Assembly: GCA_964607765.1 (NCBI GenBank)
Contig: CAZSNT010000095.1
Coordinates: 1 to 38,721, forward strand
Origin: CAZSNT01 sp964607765
Lineage (GTDB): Bacteria; Verrucomicrobiota; Lentisphaeria; Oligosphaerales; JABHEG01
DNA: 38,721 nt
Direction of reading: 5' to 3'
The notes beneath the pieces are model-generated. The model saw only the letters and a list, made by a program, of their open reading frames with translations. It searched no databases and was not told the DNA's origin. The position numbers were made by a program, and so were the translations under genes. This document shows positions 1 through 7,682 of the stretch, piece by piece. Every line of letters begins with the position of its first letter. The first letter of the stretch is position 1.

Positions 1-100
1 GACCCCCGTCCCCAAAGGGGACAAACATCACAGCCTGGGGTGCAACCCCAGGAAGCCGTTGTGCGTCGGTATGCTCTGCTCCCTGAAGGGGAGCCACACG
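1..100. repeat. Cluster of three short hairpins at left edge
   Basis: Three small perfect stem-loops follow one another here: GTCCCC/GGGGAC with an AAA loop (8-22), CCTGGGGT/ACCCCAGG with a 3-nt loop (34-52), and GCTCCC/GGGAGC with a 5-nt loop (78-94). None is followed by a T-run, so they do not look like intrinsic terminators. The style, short GC-rich palindromes around words like gcaaccccagg and ctgaagggg, resembles dispersed intergenic repeats that I recall from PVC genomes. I see no gene in 1-225. Confidence 0.4.
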
Positions 101-225
101 GGTAGCGCAGATTCGGCGGACGTTTCTGGGACAGCCCCCAAGAGACCACGTGCCGTTGCCGTGTGAACGCCAGAGCGGTCCGTCGCGGTTGAGATGCCCT
201 GAGACACTGTGAACAGATGTCGACT

Positions 226-720
226 TCAGCCGGTCGACTGCAAGGTCAGCGTCCTCGGTCCCGGTAGTACCGAGTCCCCGACTTTGACCACGCCGGGCAC
301 GAGGACACGGGCGTAGAGGCGGGACCAGCCGGGGTTGTGTTTCTGCGAGTGGCGTGTGATGTCGCCGTCCGCGAAGCTCGCCTGGATCTTGGCGCACGGC
401 GCCGTGTAGGAGACAATCTCCAGCATCACCGAGTCACCGATCAGCAGCTGCGTCCCCGGGACGATGCGGTCCCAATCCAGGCCGCTGATCGTGAGGTTCT
501 CGCCGTTGGCGCCCGGGAAGATCGGGTGGCCCTGCGCCTGCCAGGCCAGAATACGTTCCAGCGAGAACAGGCACACCGCCCGGTCCGGGCCGCCGTGGTC
601 TTTCCGGTTGTTCTGCCCGTCACCCTCGACGCCGTCCGCCGTCACATTGGCCCGATGCACACCGTGTTTCGGCACGCCGCCCTTCGACACGTTGATCTGG
701 AAGACTCTCGCTGTGGTCAT
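226..720 (-). CDS. MOSC domain-containing protein
   Basis: A 164-residue single-domain MOSC protein. MOSC (molybdenum cofactor sulfurase C-terminal) domains bind or transfer sulfur on a conserved cysteine and are linked to molybdenum cofactor chemistry; stand-alone short forms are usually cytoplasmic and their exact substrate is unknown. Visible family signs are the N-terminal strand ending in the VSKGGVPK loop, the GxxGDxQ-like stretch around residues 30-36, the HGGPDRAVC segment (42-50), the GANGENLTISG motif (70-80), and the candidate sulfur-carrying Cys109 in TAPCAKI. There is no signal peptide. The ATG at 720 is preceded by a strong AGGAGGAG ribosome binding site. It lies upstream of a 25-bp perfect inverted repeat and is not obviously in an operon with the degradation genes. 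The family call is secure; the function is not. Confidence 0.85.
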   Translation of the reverse strand: MTTARVFQINVSKGGVPKHGVHRANVTADGVEGDGQNNRKDHGGPDRAVCLFSLERILAWQAQGHPIFPGANGENLTISGLDWDRIVPGTQLLIGDSVMLEIVSYTAPCAKIQASFADGDITRHSQKHNPGWSRLYARVLVPGVVKVGDSVLPGPRTLTLQSTG

Positions 721-749
721 GACTGCAACTCCTCCTGCGGCCAGTCCGG

Positions 750-828
750 CCGTAGCGCCGCACTCCGAGCGGCGTGTTCGGGATTGCCGGCGCAGGGGAC
801 AGCCGCCGCTCGGAGTGCGGCGCTACGG
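750..828. repeat. Perfect 25-bp inverted repeat element
   Basis: The left arm 750-774 (starting CCGTAGCGCCGCACTCC) and right arm 804-828 are exact reverse complements over 25 bp, separated by 29 nt. The element sits in the short gap between the MOSC gene start and the stop of the large mosaic gene. A relative with the same CCGTAGCGCCGCACTCCGAG word lies at 4864-4956, so this is a dispersed palindromic repeat rather than a dedicated terminator. There is no T-tract after either arm. Confidence 0.75.
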
Positions 829-859
829 TCGGAGCCTGAGCCCGGTACCTTCCTGACGT

Positions 860-3577
860 CTACTTGCGCGGACTCTCCGCCGGGCCGTCGCCCGCGGTTC
901 GCTCGATCTTCAACCCCCGGTCGTGCGAAATGACGAGCCGGTCAAAGGCGCAGCCGTCCTCGCGCATCCAGACGCTCAGTGTGTGCAGGCCCGGCGTGTC
1001 GACCTCGATCGCCCAATCGCCGTGGCGCTGCCACTGCAGCTTGCCGTTGCCCGTGTGGAACAGGCTGCGTTTCGTTGTCTTCATGTCCAGGCCGAAGTAC
1101 ACCGAATCGCCATTGGGGTTAGCACCCCACGAGCGCATCCAGACCGCGTACTTGCCTTTCGCCGGGAAATTGATCAGGTAGTCGAGGCGCGGGCTCTCAC
1201 TGGCGAACGCGTCACCGATCTGCGTGCCTCGGTCCGGAAGTGCGGCCATCATGCCGGTGCCGGCGCAGCCTTCGCGTCTTGGCGACAACTTCCATTCGAT
1301 CCCCTTGGCGCCGAGGCATCCCGGCACGCTGCGCGTGCAGTTCTCCGCCTCGACCACGATCGTCTTGCCGTCTGTGCTTGTGAACGCGGCGGGGCCTTTC
1401 CAAGTGACCGTGGCCGGCGCGGAAAGCGCAGTCACGTTGCCGCAGGTATCGCGCATCTTCACGCGGTACGTGTATCCCGCGCCAGCCGCCAGCCCCGAAT
1501 CCTGGTAACTCGGCTCTTTCAGCCAGCCGCTGCTGTCGCCGCCCGGGTTGCCGGACGTTTCTTCGAACAGATACTCCACATTCCCCAGCGGATCGATCCC
1601 CGGTACGGCCTGCATGACCACGGTCGAGGGATTGACGAAGATCGGGGCCACGGCGAACTGCGCCGGATCGGGCGAAGGCGGCACGTCGTCCTTCAGCGGC
1701 ACAGAGTAGATCTCCAGGCTGTCGATCTTGCCTTCGAAATGCCGGCCCTGCCGATCGCGGCCCAGGTAGCACTCCGTGGCGCGCACATCGTCCGGGTTCC
1801 ACGTCATGCGGTCGTGCCGTGCGCACACCGCACCGTCGACAAACAGCCTGCCCGTGTCCTCGGAAAGCACCACGAGCAGTTCTGTCCACCTGTCCGGTGC
1901 CAGTGCCGGCCCGTCGAGTGCCTGGCGTTTGCCGTCTCGGCAGATTGCGAACACGCACTTGCCGCCTGTTACGCCGAGCGACACGCTGTCACCGGCCGCG
2001 TTCGAGAAGTCGAGGATGGGCGCGTCGCCCCGGCCCTGCCAGTTGACCTTGACCTGGATCGAGATATCGCGCATGTCGGCCACGTCGTCCTGCAGCTCCA
2101 CGAATTGGCCGCGTCCGTTCAGCACCAGGACGCTGTTCGGGTTCGTCTCACGCGGATCGCGCGGCAGCACGAAGCGCGGCACGTCCTCCACCACGTCGGC
2201 CGTCTGCGTGTACGTTACGCTGGCGGGGTCCTCCCGCACCTCCGGGCTGCCGACCAGGTACCCCCACGTGGCGGCAAAATCATCGCGCGCCATCCATTCG
2301 TGGGGGGTGTCGAATGTCATCTGCATGTGCAGGCCGCGGAACTCCTCGTCCAACTCGCCGGGGTTCCGGCCCTTTCCCCAGCTCCACGTAAACCAGCGCC
2401 CCTTGTCCACGTCGTTGTGCTTGCGGTACGAGCCGTCGATCATGGCTGTGCCACTCACGTTGCCGGACGACCAGGCAACGCCCTTCACCACGGCGTACCC
2501 TCCGCACGCCTTGCCGTCCTGCGTGCCGTGCTCCAGCACTTTCGCGTAGTCCTTGACAATGGCGCGGCGCATCACGCGACCGCAGTCACGGACCTTCGCG
2601 AAATCCTGCACTACGGCGCCGTCCGACACGAGCGCGTGCCCACTCACCGTGGCATGGTCGCGAACCGTAGCATCCCGCACCACGGCACAATCCTCGATCC
2701 GCGCGCTGCCCTCCACCTTCGATGTGCCCAGCACCCGCGCATTCGGTCCGACATATGCGGACGCCGCCGCCTCTGCGGAGTCCGCAACGAAGCCGCCGCC
2801 GTTCGGGTGCGGCGCGCCCGCCACGGTCGGCTTCTCCGGCAGCAGCAGGTTGCGGGGTTCGCAGCCTGTGAGCTTGATGCGGTACGGGAACTTCTCCTGC
2901 TCGAATGACCGGAAGTCGCCGGTCATGTTGATCGGCAGGATCTTGGTGGGCGTGGCGCAGACGACCAGGTACAGCTCCGTCGCCGAACGGGTCGCGAAGG
3001 TCAGCGTCTCCCCGGCCCGGCCGACGTCGCCGTACACGGGTTTGCCGTCGTCGGCCACGCCCACGAACGCCAGACGCCAGTCCGAGCCGCGTTCGGCGCT
3101 CACGTAGCCTTTGAGCTCCGCCGCCACCGTGCCGGCCGTGATCGTGAGCGGGCAGATGTTGTACGCGAGCTGCTGCGGCGTCATCTCTTTGGGCGGGCGC
3201 CACCAGTCGCGGTCGTACGGCACACGCTCGAGCAGGACACGGGCGTAACGCAGTATCTCCGCCTTGCCGCGCTCCGCATCGGCCGCGTAGGGATTGTCCT
3301 CGCCTTCCTTGAACGTCTCGAAGTCCCAGGTCACGCAGCGTTGGACCATGCGCGTCCACTCGGTGGCCAGCGGTGTGGTGGGGTCCGGATCCAATCTCGT
3401 GAACGCAGTCCATGGATACTCGTTCTTGCTCTCGTCCGTGCCGCCGTCATACCAGAGCTTGGAGATGAACATGGGGCCGTACTCGGGGGTCTGCGCCAAG
3501 TGCTCGAACATCAGCCGCGCATGGTAGTAGTTGCGGCCGTTCGCCGGGAAGAACAGACACACGCGACTGCTGCACAC
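860..3577 (-). CDS. Secreted mosaic protein, C-terminal part after amber stop
   Basis: This reading frame continues that of the gene starting at 4831, beyond a single in-frame TAG at 3611-3613. Read through, the two parts give one protein of about 1,320 residues. The GTG at 3577 is only the first possible start codon after the stop and lacks a convincing ribosome binding site. Modules, numbered from that GTG: the rest of the metallopeptidase-like domain (1-160); a left-handed beta-helix of hexapeptide repeats (about 275-382, with units such as ARVLGTS, ARIEDCAVV, ATVRDHATV, ALVSDGAVV); a LamG/concanavalin-like fold (about 485-650); a fibronectin-like segment; and a C-terminal CBM-like domain beginning near VEAENCT. 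The large, uniformly coding-like downstream half suggests either a very recent nonsense mutation, readthrough, or a sequence error. The exact substrate is unknown; carbohydrate binding is inferred from the LamG and CBM modules. Confidence 0.75.
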   Translation of the reverse strand: MCSSRVCLFFPANGRNYYHARLMFEHLAQTPEYGPMFISKLWYDGGTDESKNEYPWTAFTRLDPDPTTPLATEWTRMVQRCVTWDFETFKEGEDNPYAADAERGKAEILRYARVLLERVPYDRDWWRPPKEMTPQQLAYNICPLTITAGTVAAELKGYVSAERGSDWRLAFVGVADDGKPVYGDVGRAGETLTFATRSATELYLVVCATPTKILPINMTGDFRSFEQEKFPYRIKLTGCEPRNLLLPEKPTVAGAPHPNGGGFVADSAEAAASAYVGPNARVLGTSKVEGSARIEDCAVVRDATVRDHATVSGHALVSDGAVVQDFAKVRDCGRVMRRAIVKDYAKVLEHGTQDGKACGGYAVVKGVAWSSGNVSGTAMIDGSYRKHNDVDKGRWFTWSWGKGRNPGELDEEFRGLHMQMTFDTPHEWMARDDFAATWGYLVGSPEVREDPASVTYTQTADVVEDVPRFVLPRDPRETNPNSVLVLNGRGQFVELQDDVADMRDISIQVKVNWQGRGDAPILDFSNAAGDSVSLGVTGGKCVFAICRDGKRQALDGPALAPDRWTELLVVLSEDTGRLFVDGAVCARHDRMTWNPDDVRATECYLGRDRQGRHFEGKIDSLEIYSVPLKDDVPPSPDPAQFAVAPIFVNPSTVVMQAVPGIDPLGNVEYLFEETSGNPGGDSSGWLKEPSYQDSGLAAGAGYTYRVKMRDTCGNVTALSAPATVTWKGPAAFTSTDGKTIVVEAENCTRSVPGCLGAKGIEWKLSPRREGCAGTGMMAALPDRGTQIGDAFASESPRLDYLINFPAKGKYAVWMRSWGANPNGDSVYFGLDMKTTKRSLFHTGNGKLQWQRHGDWAIEVDTPGLHTLSVWMREDGCAFDRLVISHDRGLKIERTAGDGPAESPRK

Positions 3578-3610
3578 CGCCGGGATTGTCTGGTAGATAC
3601 CCGCGTAGGT

Positions 3611-3613
3611 CTA
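3611..3613 (-). other. In-frame amber (TAG) codon splitting a large gene
   Basis: On the minus strand the codons read AAT TTC CCG TAG ACC TAC GCG GGT ATC TAC CAG. The frame is identical on both sides (4831 to 860 is 1,324 codons) and domain homology continues across the stop. A single C-to-T change from CAG (Gln) would produce it. The stop falls 23 codons after the HExxH histidine, so a terminated product would lose most of the protein. Confidence 0.85.
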
Positions 3614-4831
3614 CGGGAAATTCGCGTGCGCCTCCCAGTAGTTGCCCTGCATCGTGCCGCCCGTCATGCCCTGGAAGCCATGCACGAGCTCGTGCGGATT
3701 GATGTGCCCCGCGCCCTGGCAGGCCCAACCGAATCCGCGTTTGCCGTCCCAGCCCATCCAGCTGCCGCGCGAGGGCTGGATCGCGATCTTGTACTTGACG
3801 CCGTCGCCCCGGAATTCCGGCCGCGAGCTGACCACGGACGAACGCATGGCCAGCCGCTCCGAATACAGGTGAAGGAGCTTCTCGGCCATTTCGAACATGC
3901 CCGGTACGCGCTCGTGGAACTTCGCGGTCTGCTCCTCGTCCCACTCGCTCATCTCTTTCCTGTCCACACAGTGACGGAAGTGCTTCGACTCCTTTACCCA
4001 CCACCGATCCGGCTCGTCCGTTCGCCACCAGTTGTGCAGCTCCGTGCCGAGCGCTGTGCCGCCTTGCCAGTTGTGCGCGATCTCCTCGTCGGTCATCGCC
4101 CGGTTATGCAGGCGGACGGCGGCCAGGAGCCCGTTGAACGAGGGCTTGTCCGCACTCGCGCCGCCCAGAATCATCCGGTGTCCGGCCTGGACGCGCATGA
4201 CGCGCGGACCGCTGCTCACCCGCTTGCCATCCACGTACCACGCCTCGGTGTCCGCCGTGCAGTTCACCACCAGATGACGCCACGCACTGGAGCCCTCAAA
4301 ACCGGGCGGGTATGCCAGCGGCGCGGAGTTCGCAACGCCGTCCGCCGCCTGCCAGCCAAGGATGACCTCCCTCTCGGTCGGCTTCTGGTCATGGACCCAG
4401 ACCTCGAGCGCCAGGTCCTCGTCGCCCGTCGCGCTCGGCTCCACGGCAAAATTGCCTCTCATGATGTCGTTGCCGTCGAACTTGACCGCGGGGATCAGCC
4501 CGAGCGTCACCGCCTTCGGATACCGTTCATCGCGCTGCGTGTACGGCACGTGCAGGCCGAAGTCACCGAAGTTGCCGCCCGCAGTCGTGACGCGGCCGCC
4601 GCCGGAGAACCCGCAGTTGTACCAGTTCAGCGCGGTGTCGTTCTCGAACGTGCGCGACAGCATGAACGCCGCGTGCAGGTCGATGTCAAGCCGACCGGCC
4701 ACAGCCAGCCTGCCCACCGGCTCGCCGGTCACCAGCGACACTTCCCTGTCCACGGCCAAGCATGGCGGGAACGGAAGCGTGAGCACAGCGATGACAGTGA
4801 TGAGGCTGAGATGCGATGGCTTCCTGGGCAC
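3611..4831 (-). CDS. Secreted LamG plus HExxH metallopeptidase-like protein, N-terminal part
   Basis: This 406-residue part begins with a GTG at 4831 that has a GAGGAG ribosome binding site about 8 nt upstream. Residues 1-26 form a signal peptide (hydrophobic LITVIAVLTLPF, then PCLAV). Residues about 45-265 look like a LamG/concanavalin-like lectin domain, ending in the typical NGLLAAVRLHNRAMTDEEIAHNW strand pattern. Residues 275-406 contain the zinc-peptidase signature HELVH (His380-Glu381, His384), and Glu400 in YWEAHANF could be the third zinc ligand. The arrangement recalls the Svx/AvrXca-type (DUF6055) secreted proteins of plant pathogens, which share an HExxH; this is a similarity of pattern, not a proven assignment. 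The reading frame ends at an amber codon and clearly continues downstream, so the gene is either broken or read through. Confidence 0.75.
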   Translation of the reverse strand: MPRKPSHLSLITVIAVLTLPFPPCLAVDREVSLVTGEPVGRLAVAGRLDIDLHAAFMLSRTFENDTALNWYNCGFSGGGRVTTAGGNFGDFGLHVPYTQRDERYPKAVTLGLIPAVKFDGNDIMRGNFAVEPSATGDEDLALEVWVHDQKPTEREVILGWQAADGVANSAPLAYPPGFEGSSAWRHLVVNCTADTEAWYVDGKRVSSGPRVMRVQAGHRMILGGASADKPSFNGLLAAVRLHNRAMTDEEIAHNWQGGTALGTELHNWWRTDEPDRWWVKESKHFRHCVDRKEMSEWDEEQTAKFHERVPGMFEMAEKLLHLYSERLAMRSSVVSSRPEFRGDGVKYKIAIQPSRGSWMGWDGKRGFGWACQGAGHINPHELVHGFQGMTGGTMQGNYWEAHANFP

Positions 4832-4863
4832 GTTCCAACTCCTCTGTCAGTGGTCTTTCTCGG

Positions 4864-4956
4864 CCGTAGCGCCGCACTCCGAGTGGCGGCTTCCGGACTG
4901 CGCCACCCGGAGAGCGGCGGCTTCCGGGCTGCTCCACCCGGAGAGCGGAGCTACGG
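4864..4956. repeat. Dispersed palindromic repeat with internal direct repeats
   Basis: The element starts with CCGTAGCGCCGCACTCCGAG, as does the one at 750-828, and ends with CTACGG. Its inside holds two direct copies of a roughly 33-bp unit (GGCGGCTTCCGG, then CTGC, then CCACCCGGAGAGCGG) with a few differences. It fills the gap between the GH127 stop and the start of the mosaic gene. It looks like a tandem-expanded relative of the first element. Confidence 0.65.
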
Positions 4957-4969
4957 TTGGGAGAGCGGC

Positions 4970-7432
4970 TCATTCCACGATCCATTCCAGGATGCCGCCG
5001 GACACGCCGTCCTGCATCTGGATTTCCAGGCGTAGTGCGTCCGTCCGTACAGCCTTGAAGGTGGCTTCGTTGAACGTGTCCCTGGCCACCGTGAAGGCGC
5101 CGGCGTCCTCGACAAGACGCCACGTCCCGTCGTCACGGTAGAACAGTTCCCAGGCGGCCGGGACGCGGCAGCCGCCGCCCGGGCTGTCGTCGAACCAGTA
5201 GACTTCCACACGGCTGACCTCGGCCGGTGCTTCGAAATGGTACTCGACCCACTCGCGCTCGCCGAACCGCGGCCACCAGTGCAGGAACGGCATGCTGTGG
5301 TCGTTCGAGTTCGCCGGCGTGAGCCCATCGTTCAGCGCCGTGGTCGGCTCGCGATCACCCGAGACACGGACCGTGCTGGTGGCCCCAATCGTGGGGCGCG
5401 GCAACGGCCTGGCTGCCGCTTCCTCGCGCGCCAGCCACACCGCCATCTCGCCCTTGCCGCGATGCGCCCAGGCGTAGTACGGAATCAGGGCGATCGGCTG
5501 CGTGTTGCGGAGTACGCATGAGCCGTCGTCGCTCTCCCGCAAGGCGGTGGCCGTGCTCCTGAGGATGCGCAGCTGTGGGGCCGGCTTTCCGGGCGGGGGA
5601 TGCGCAGGCAAGAATGCCTGCTCCACGGTAACTGGATGCGCAGGCAAGAATGCCTGCTCCACGGTAACCGGATGCGCAGGCAAGAATGCCTGCTCCACGG
5701 TAACTGGGGCCGTGTCGTCTACGACCAGGTGCAGGACACGCTCGTCAGGCTGGTCCGGCCACTCGGCGCAGTACACCAGGGGACCGCGCTCGAACGCGAC
5801 CTTGCCCCGATCCTCTGCGACACTCTCGTGCGCCACCACGCGGCGCACGACCATGGGCATATCCAGCTCGACAGTGTCGCCGTCGGACCACGTCCGAACA
5901 ACGGTCGCGTAGCAGTTCACCAGCGTCAGCGCCACGTCCTCGCCGTTGACCGCGAGCCGCGGACGGGCGCCGGCAGGCTCGGCCAGGTTCCGGTACAGGT
6001 CGCTGGGCACGGGCCGGCCGCGCGCCCAGCCCGGGATGCGCAGCGCCAGTGCGAACTCCGCAGGCTCTGCGAGGGCCAGCCGGAGCCCGATCCGGCCGTC
6101 CCACGGATACTCTGTGTGTTGGACAATGCGCACGGTCTGTCGGGCAACGGTCAGCTCCGCCTCGCCCGCGGCGTACAGGTTCACGTAGACACAGGCGTCC
6201 GTCACGCCGTATGCATAGCCCGGCACGGACGGGATGAACCGCGCCACGTTCGACGGGCAGCATGAACAGGTGAACCACTCGCTGCGCTCGTGCTGGCCCA
6301 TGGACATGAGCGGATTGCCGTAGAAGAACCGGTCCCCGCTCAACCCCACACCCGAAAGCACGCCGTTGTAGAGCGAGCGCTCGAGCACGTCGATGTACCG
6401 GGCGTGCCCGTGCAAGAGGAACATACGATGCGCCCAGTAGACGTTCGCGATCGCCGCACACGTTTCGCAGTAGGCCGACATGTTCGGCAATTCGTAGGCG
6501 TCGCCGAATCCCTCCCAGGAGCCGCGCGCCCCCACGCCGCCGGTCACGTGCAGCTTCCGGCACACCACGTCGTCCCAAAGCCGGTCGACGGCATCGACGT
6601 AGCGACGGTCACCCTTGGCTGCCGCGATGTCCGCCATGGCCGCGAACATGTAGCCGGCGCGCACGGCATGCCCTGTTGCATCGGCCTGCTCCAGCACGGG
6701 CAGGTGCGTCTGATCGTACTCGCCGTGCTTGCAGTCACCGGGCCCGCGCGCCTCCAGGAAGAACCGAGCCAGGTCGAGGTACGCCTGATTCCCCGTGACG
6801 CGGTACAGCTTGACCAGGCCCATCTCGACCACTTGGTGGCCGGGCGCCTCTTCGTTCCGGCCCGGCCCGAACACCTCGACAATCAGATTGGCTGCGCGGA
6901 TCGCCACGTCGAGAAGCGAGCGTTTGCCCGTGGCCTGGAAGTGTGCGGTCGCCGCCTCGAACAGGTGTCCGAGATTGTAGAGTTCGTGGCTCTGTTCGCG
7001 CAGCATGGACCAGCGCGCCGTGCCGATCCGTATCGCGAGCTTGGGCGCCTGGTTCGTGCGGGCTGTGAACAGGTAGCCGTCCGGCTCCTGCGCAGCGGCC
7101 ACGAGTTCGATGATGCGGTCGCAGTAGGCGTCAAGCTCGGTATCCGGGTGAACGGCCAGCGAGTACGCCGCGCCTTCCAGGATCTTGTAGATATCGGTGT
7201 CATCGAACGGGTAGACGCCGCTGTGTTCGCAGTCCTTCAGGCCTGCCGCCTTCGCGAAGTTGTCCACCCGCCCGGTCTCTTCGCACTTGCGGAATCCGCA
7301 CGGGATCGTGACCGTGCGGTTCGTCTCGATACGCGGCGCCCAGAACGCGTCGGTCAGCCGCACTCGGCTGAACGGCACGGGCCGGATGGTGCAGTTGCGG
7401 GGGATTGTGTCTCTCGCATCCGCATGCGTCAC
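4970..7432 (-). CDS. GH127-family beta-L-arabinofuranosidase-like glycoside hydrolase
   Basis: GH127 (formerly DUF1680) enzymes remove terminal beta-L-arabinofuranose from plant or algal glycans and use a zinc-bound cysteine as nucleophile. The (alpha/alpha)6 barrel runs over about residues 20-420. The catalytic centre is visible: Glu323 and Cys325 in SAYCETCAAIAN, and Cys391-Cys392 in CSCCPSN, matching the Glu/Cys/Cys/Cys zinc site of the Bifidobacterium enzyme. Beta-sandwich domains follow, and the C-terminal 130 residues resemble a discoidin-like carbohydrate-binding module (EWVEYHFEAPAEVSRVEVYWFDD). I chose the GTG at 7432 because a perfect AAGGAGG lies 7 nt upstream; this gives 820 residues. 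No clear signal peptide is seen, so the enzyme may be cytoplasmic. Residues about 576-611 are three identical 12-residue repeats (VTVEQAFLPAHP) encoded by an inserted 36-bp repeat. Confidence 0.85.
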   Translation of the reverse strand: MTHADARDTIPRNCTIRPVPFSRVRLTDAFWAPRIETNRTVTIPCGFRKCEETGRVDNFAKAAGLKDCEHSGVYPFDDTDIYKILEGAAYSLAVHPDTELDAYCDRIIELVAAAQEPDGYLFTARTNQAPKLAIRIGTARWSMLREQSHELYNLGHLFEAATAHFQATGKRSLLDVAIRAANLIVEVFGPGRNEEAPGHQVVEMGLVKLYRVTGNQAYLDLARFFLEARGPGDCKHGEYDQTHLPVLEQADATGHAVRAGYMFAAMADIAAAKGDRRYVDAVDRLWDDVVCRKLHVTGGVGARGSWEGFGDAYELPNMSAYCETCAAIANVYWAHRMFLLHGHARYIDVLERSLYNGVLSGVGLSGDRFFYGNPLMSMGQHERSEWFTCSCCPSNVARFIPSVPGYAYGVTDACVYVNLYAAGEAELTVARQTVRIVQHTEYPWDGRIGLRLALAEPAEFALALRIPGWARGRPVPSDLYRNLAEPAGARPRLAVNGEDVALTLVNCYATVVRTWSDGDTVELDMPMVVRRVVAHESVAEDRGKVAFERGPLVYCAEWPDQPDERVLHLVVDDTAPVTVEQAFLPAHPVTVEQAFLPAHPVTVEQAFLPAHPPPGKPAPQLRILRSTATALRESDDGSCVLRNTQPIALIPYYAWAHRGKGEMAVWLAREEAAARPLPRPTIGATSTVRVSGDREPTTALNDGLTPANSNDHSMPFLHWWPRFGEREWVEYHFEAPAEVSRVEVYWFDDSPGGGCRVPAAWELFYRDDGTWRLVEDAGAFTVARDTFNEATFKAVRTDALRLEIQMQDGVSGGILEWIVE
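5598..5705. repeat. 36-bp tandem repeat, three copies, in frame inside GH127 gene
   Basis: Units 5598-5633, 5634-5669 and 5670-5705 are identical except for one T-to-C change at 5669. Each unit contains the hairpin GCAGGC-AAGAAT-GCCTGC. Because 36 is a multiple of three, the host gene simply gains VTVEQAFLPAHP three times, in a spacer region between beta-sandwich parts. It behaves like a palindromic element that has entered a coding sequence and expanded in tandem. Confidence 0.9.
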
Positions 7433-7439
7433 AGGAGGG

Positions 7440-7446
7440 CCTCCTT
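7440..7446 (-). promoter_or_regulatory. Strong Shine-Dalgarno deciding the GH127 start
   Basis: AAGGAGG on the minus strand lies 7 nt upstream of the GTG at 7432. A further in-frame GTG at 7462 is upstream of this site and has no such signal, so 7432 is the better start. Confidence 0.7.
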
Positions 7447-7568
7447 GACAGTTGACTGCCACGTCATATGCATAACGTTACGCTGCAATGCCCGCCGCGC
7501 TACACGAACACGGGCCGGCCCGCCGCCGCATCGGATGCCGAGGAAACGACAACGGAAGGGAGCTGCGG

Positions 7569-7682
7569 ATGAACACACGGCAGCGGTTTGTGAGAACGTT
7601 GACCGGGCACCCGGTCCCTGAGCCGACGGGGGTTGCCCGAAGGTACGGGCCGGCGCGGGGTCGTTGGCTTCCCTGGGGCTAG
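7569..7682 (+). pseudogene. Short remnant resembling a URO-D-family N-terminus
   Basis: An ATG at 7569 with AAGGGAG about 6 nt upstream opens a 37-codon frame that starts MNTRQRFVRTLTGHPVP. This opening is typical of uroporphyrinogen decarboxylase-like (URO-D) methyltransferase proteins common in carbohydrate-rich PVC genomes. After that the similarity is lost, and the frame stops at 7682, overlapping the end of the convergent sulfatase gene by 4 bp. The good ribosome binding site and the family-like start suggest a gene whose body was deleted. The call rests on about 17 residues and could be coincidence. Confidence 0.3.

Noticed and set aside
923..2908. Long plus-strand open frame of 661 codons opposite the mosaic gene
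   Set aside because: Its composition is Arg/His/Val/Ala-rich with no family motif, and it lies opposite a gene with clear domains; it is a by-product of high GC content at third positions.
3611..3613. Pyrrolysine or other programmed recoding of the amber codon
   Set aside because: No downstream recoding element or pyl genes are visible in the window, and a simple CAG-to-TAG change explains it.
3341..5035. Plus-strand open frame of 564 codons
   Set aside because: Antisense to the mosaic gene, no recognisable domain, low-complexity composition.
5598..5705. CRISPR-like array
   Set aside because: Repeats are directly adjacent with no spacers, lie inside a coding gene and keep its frame.
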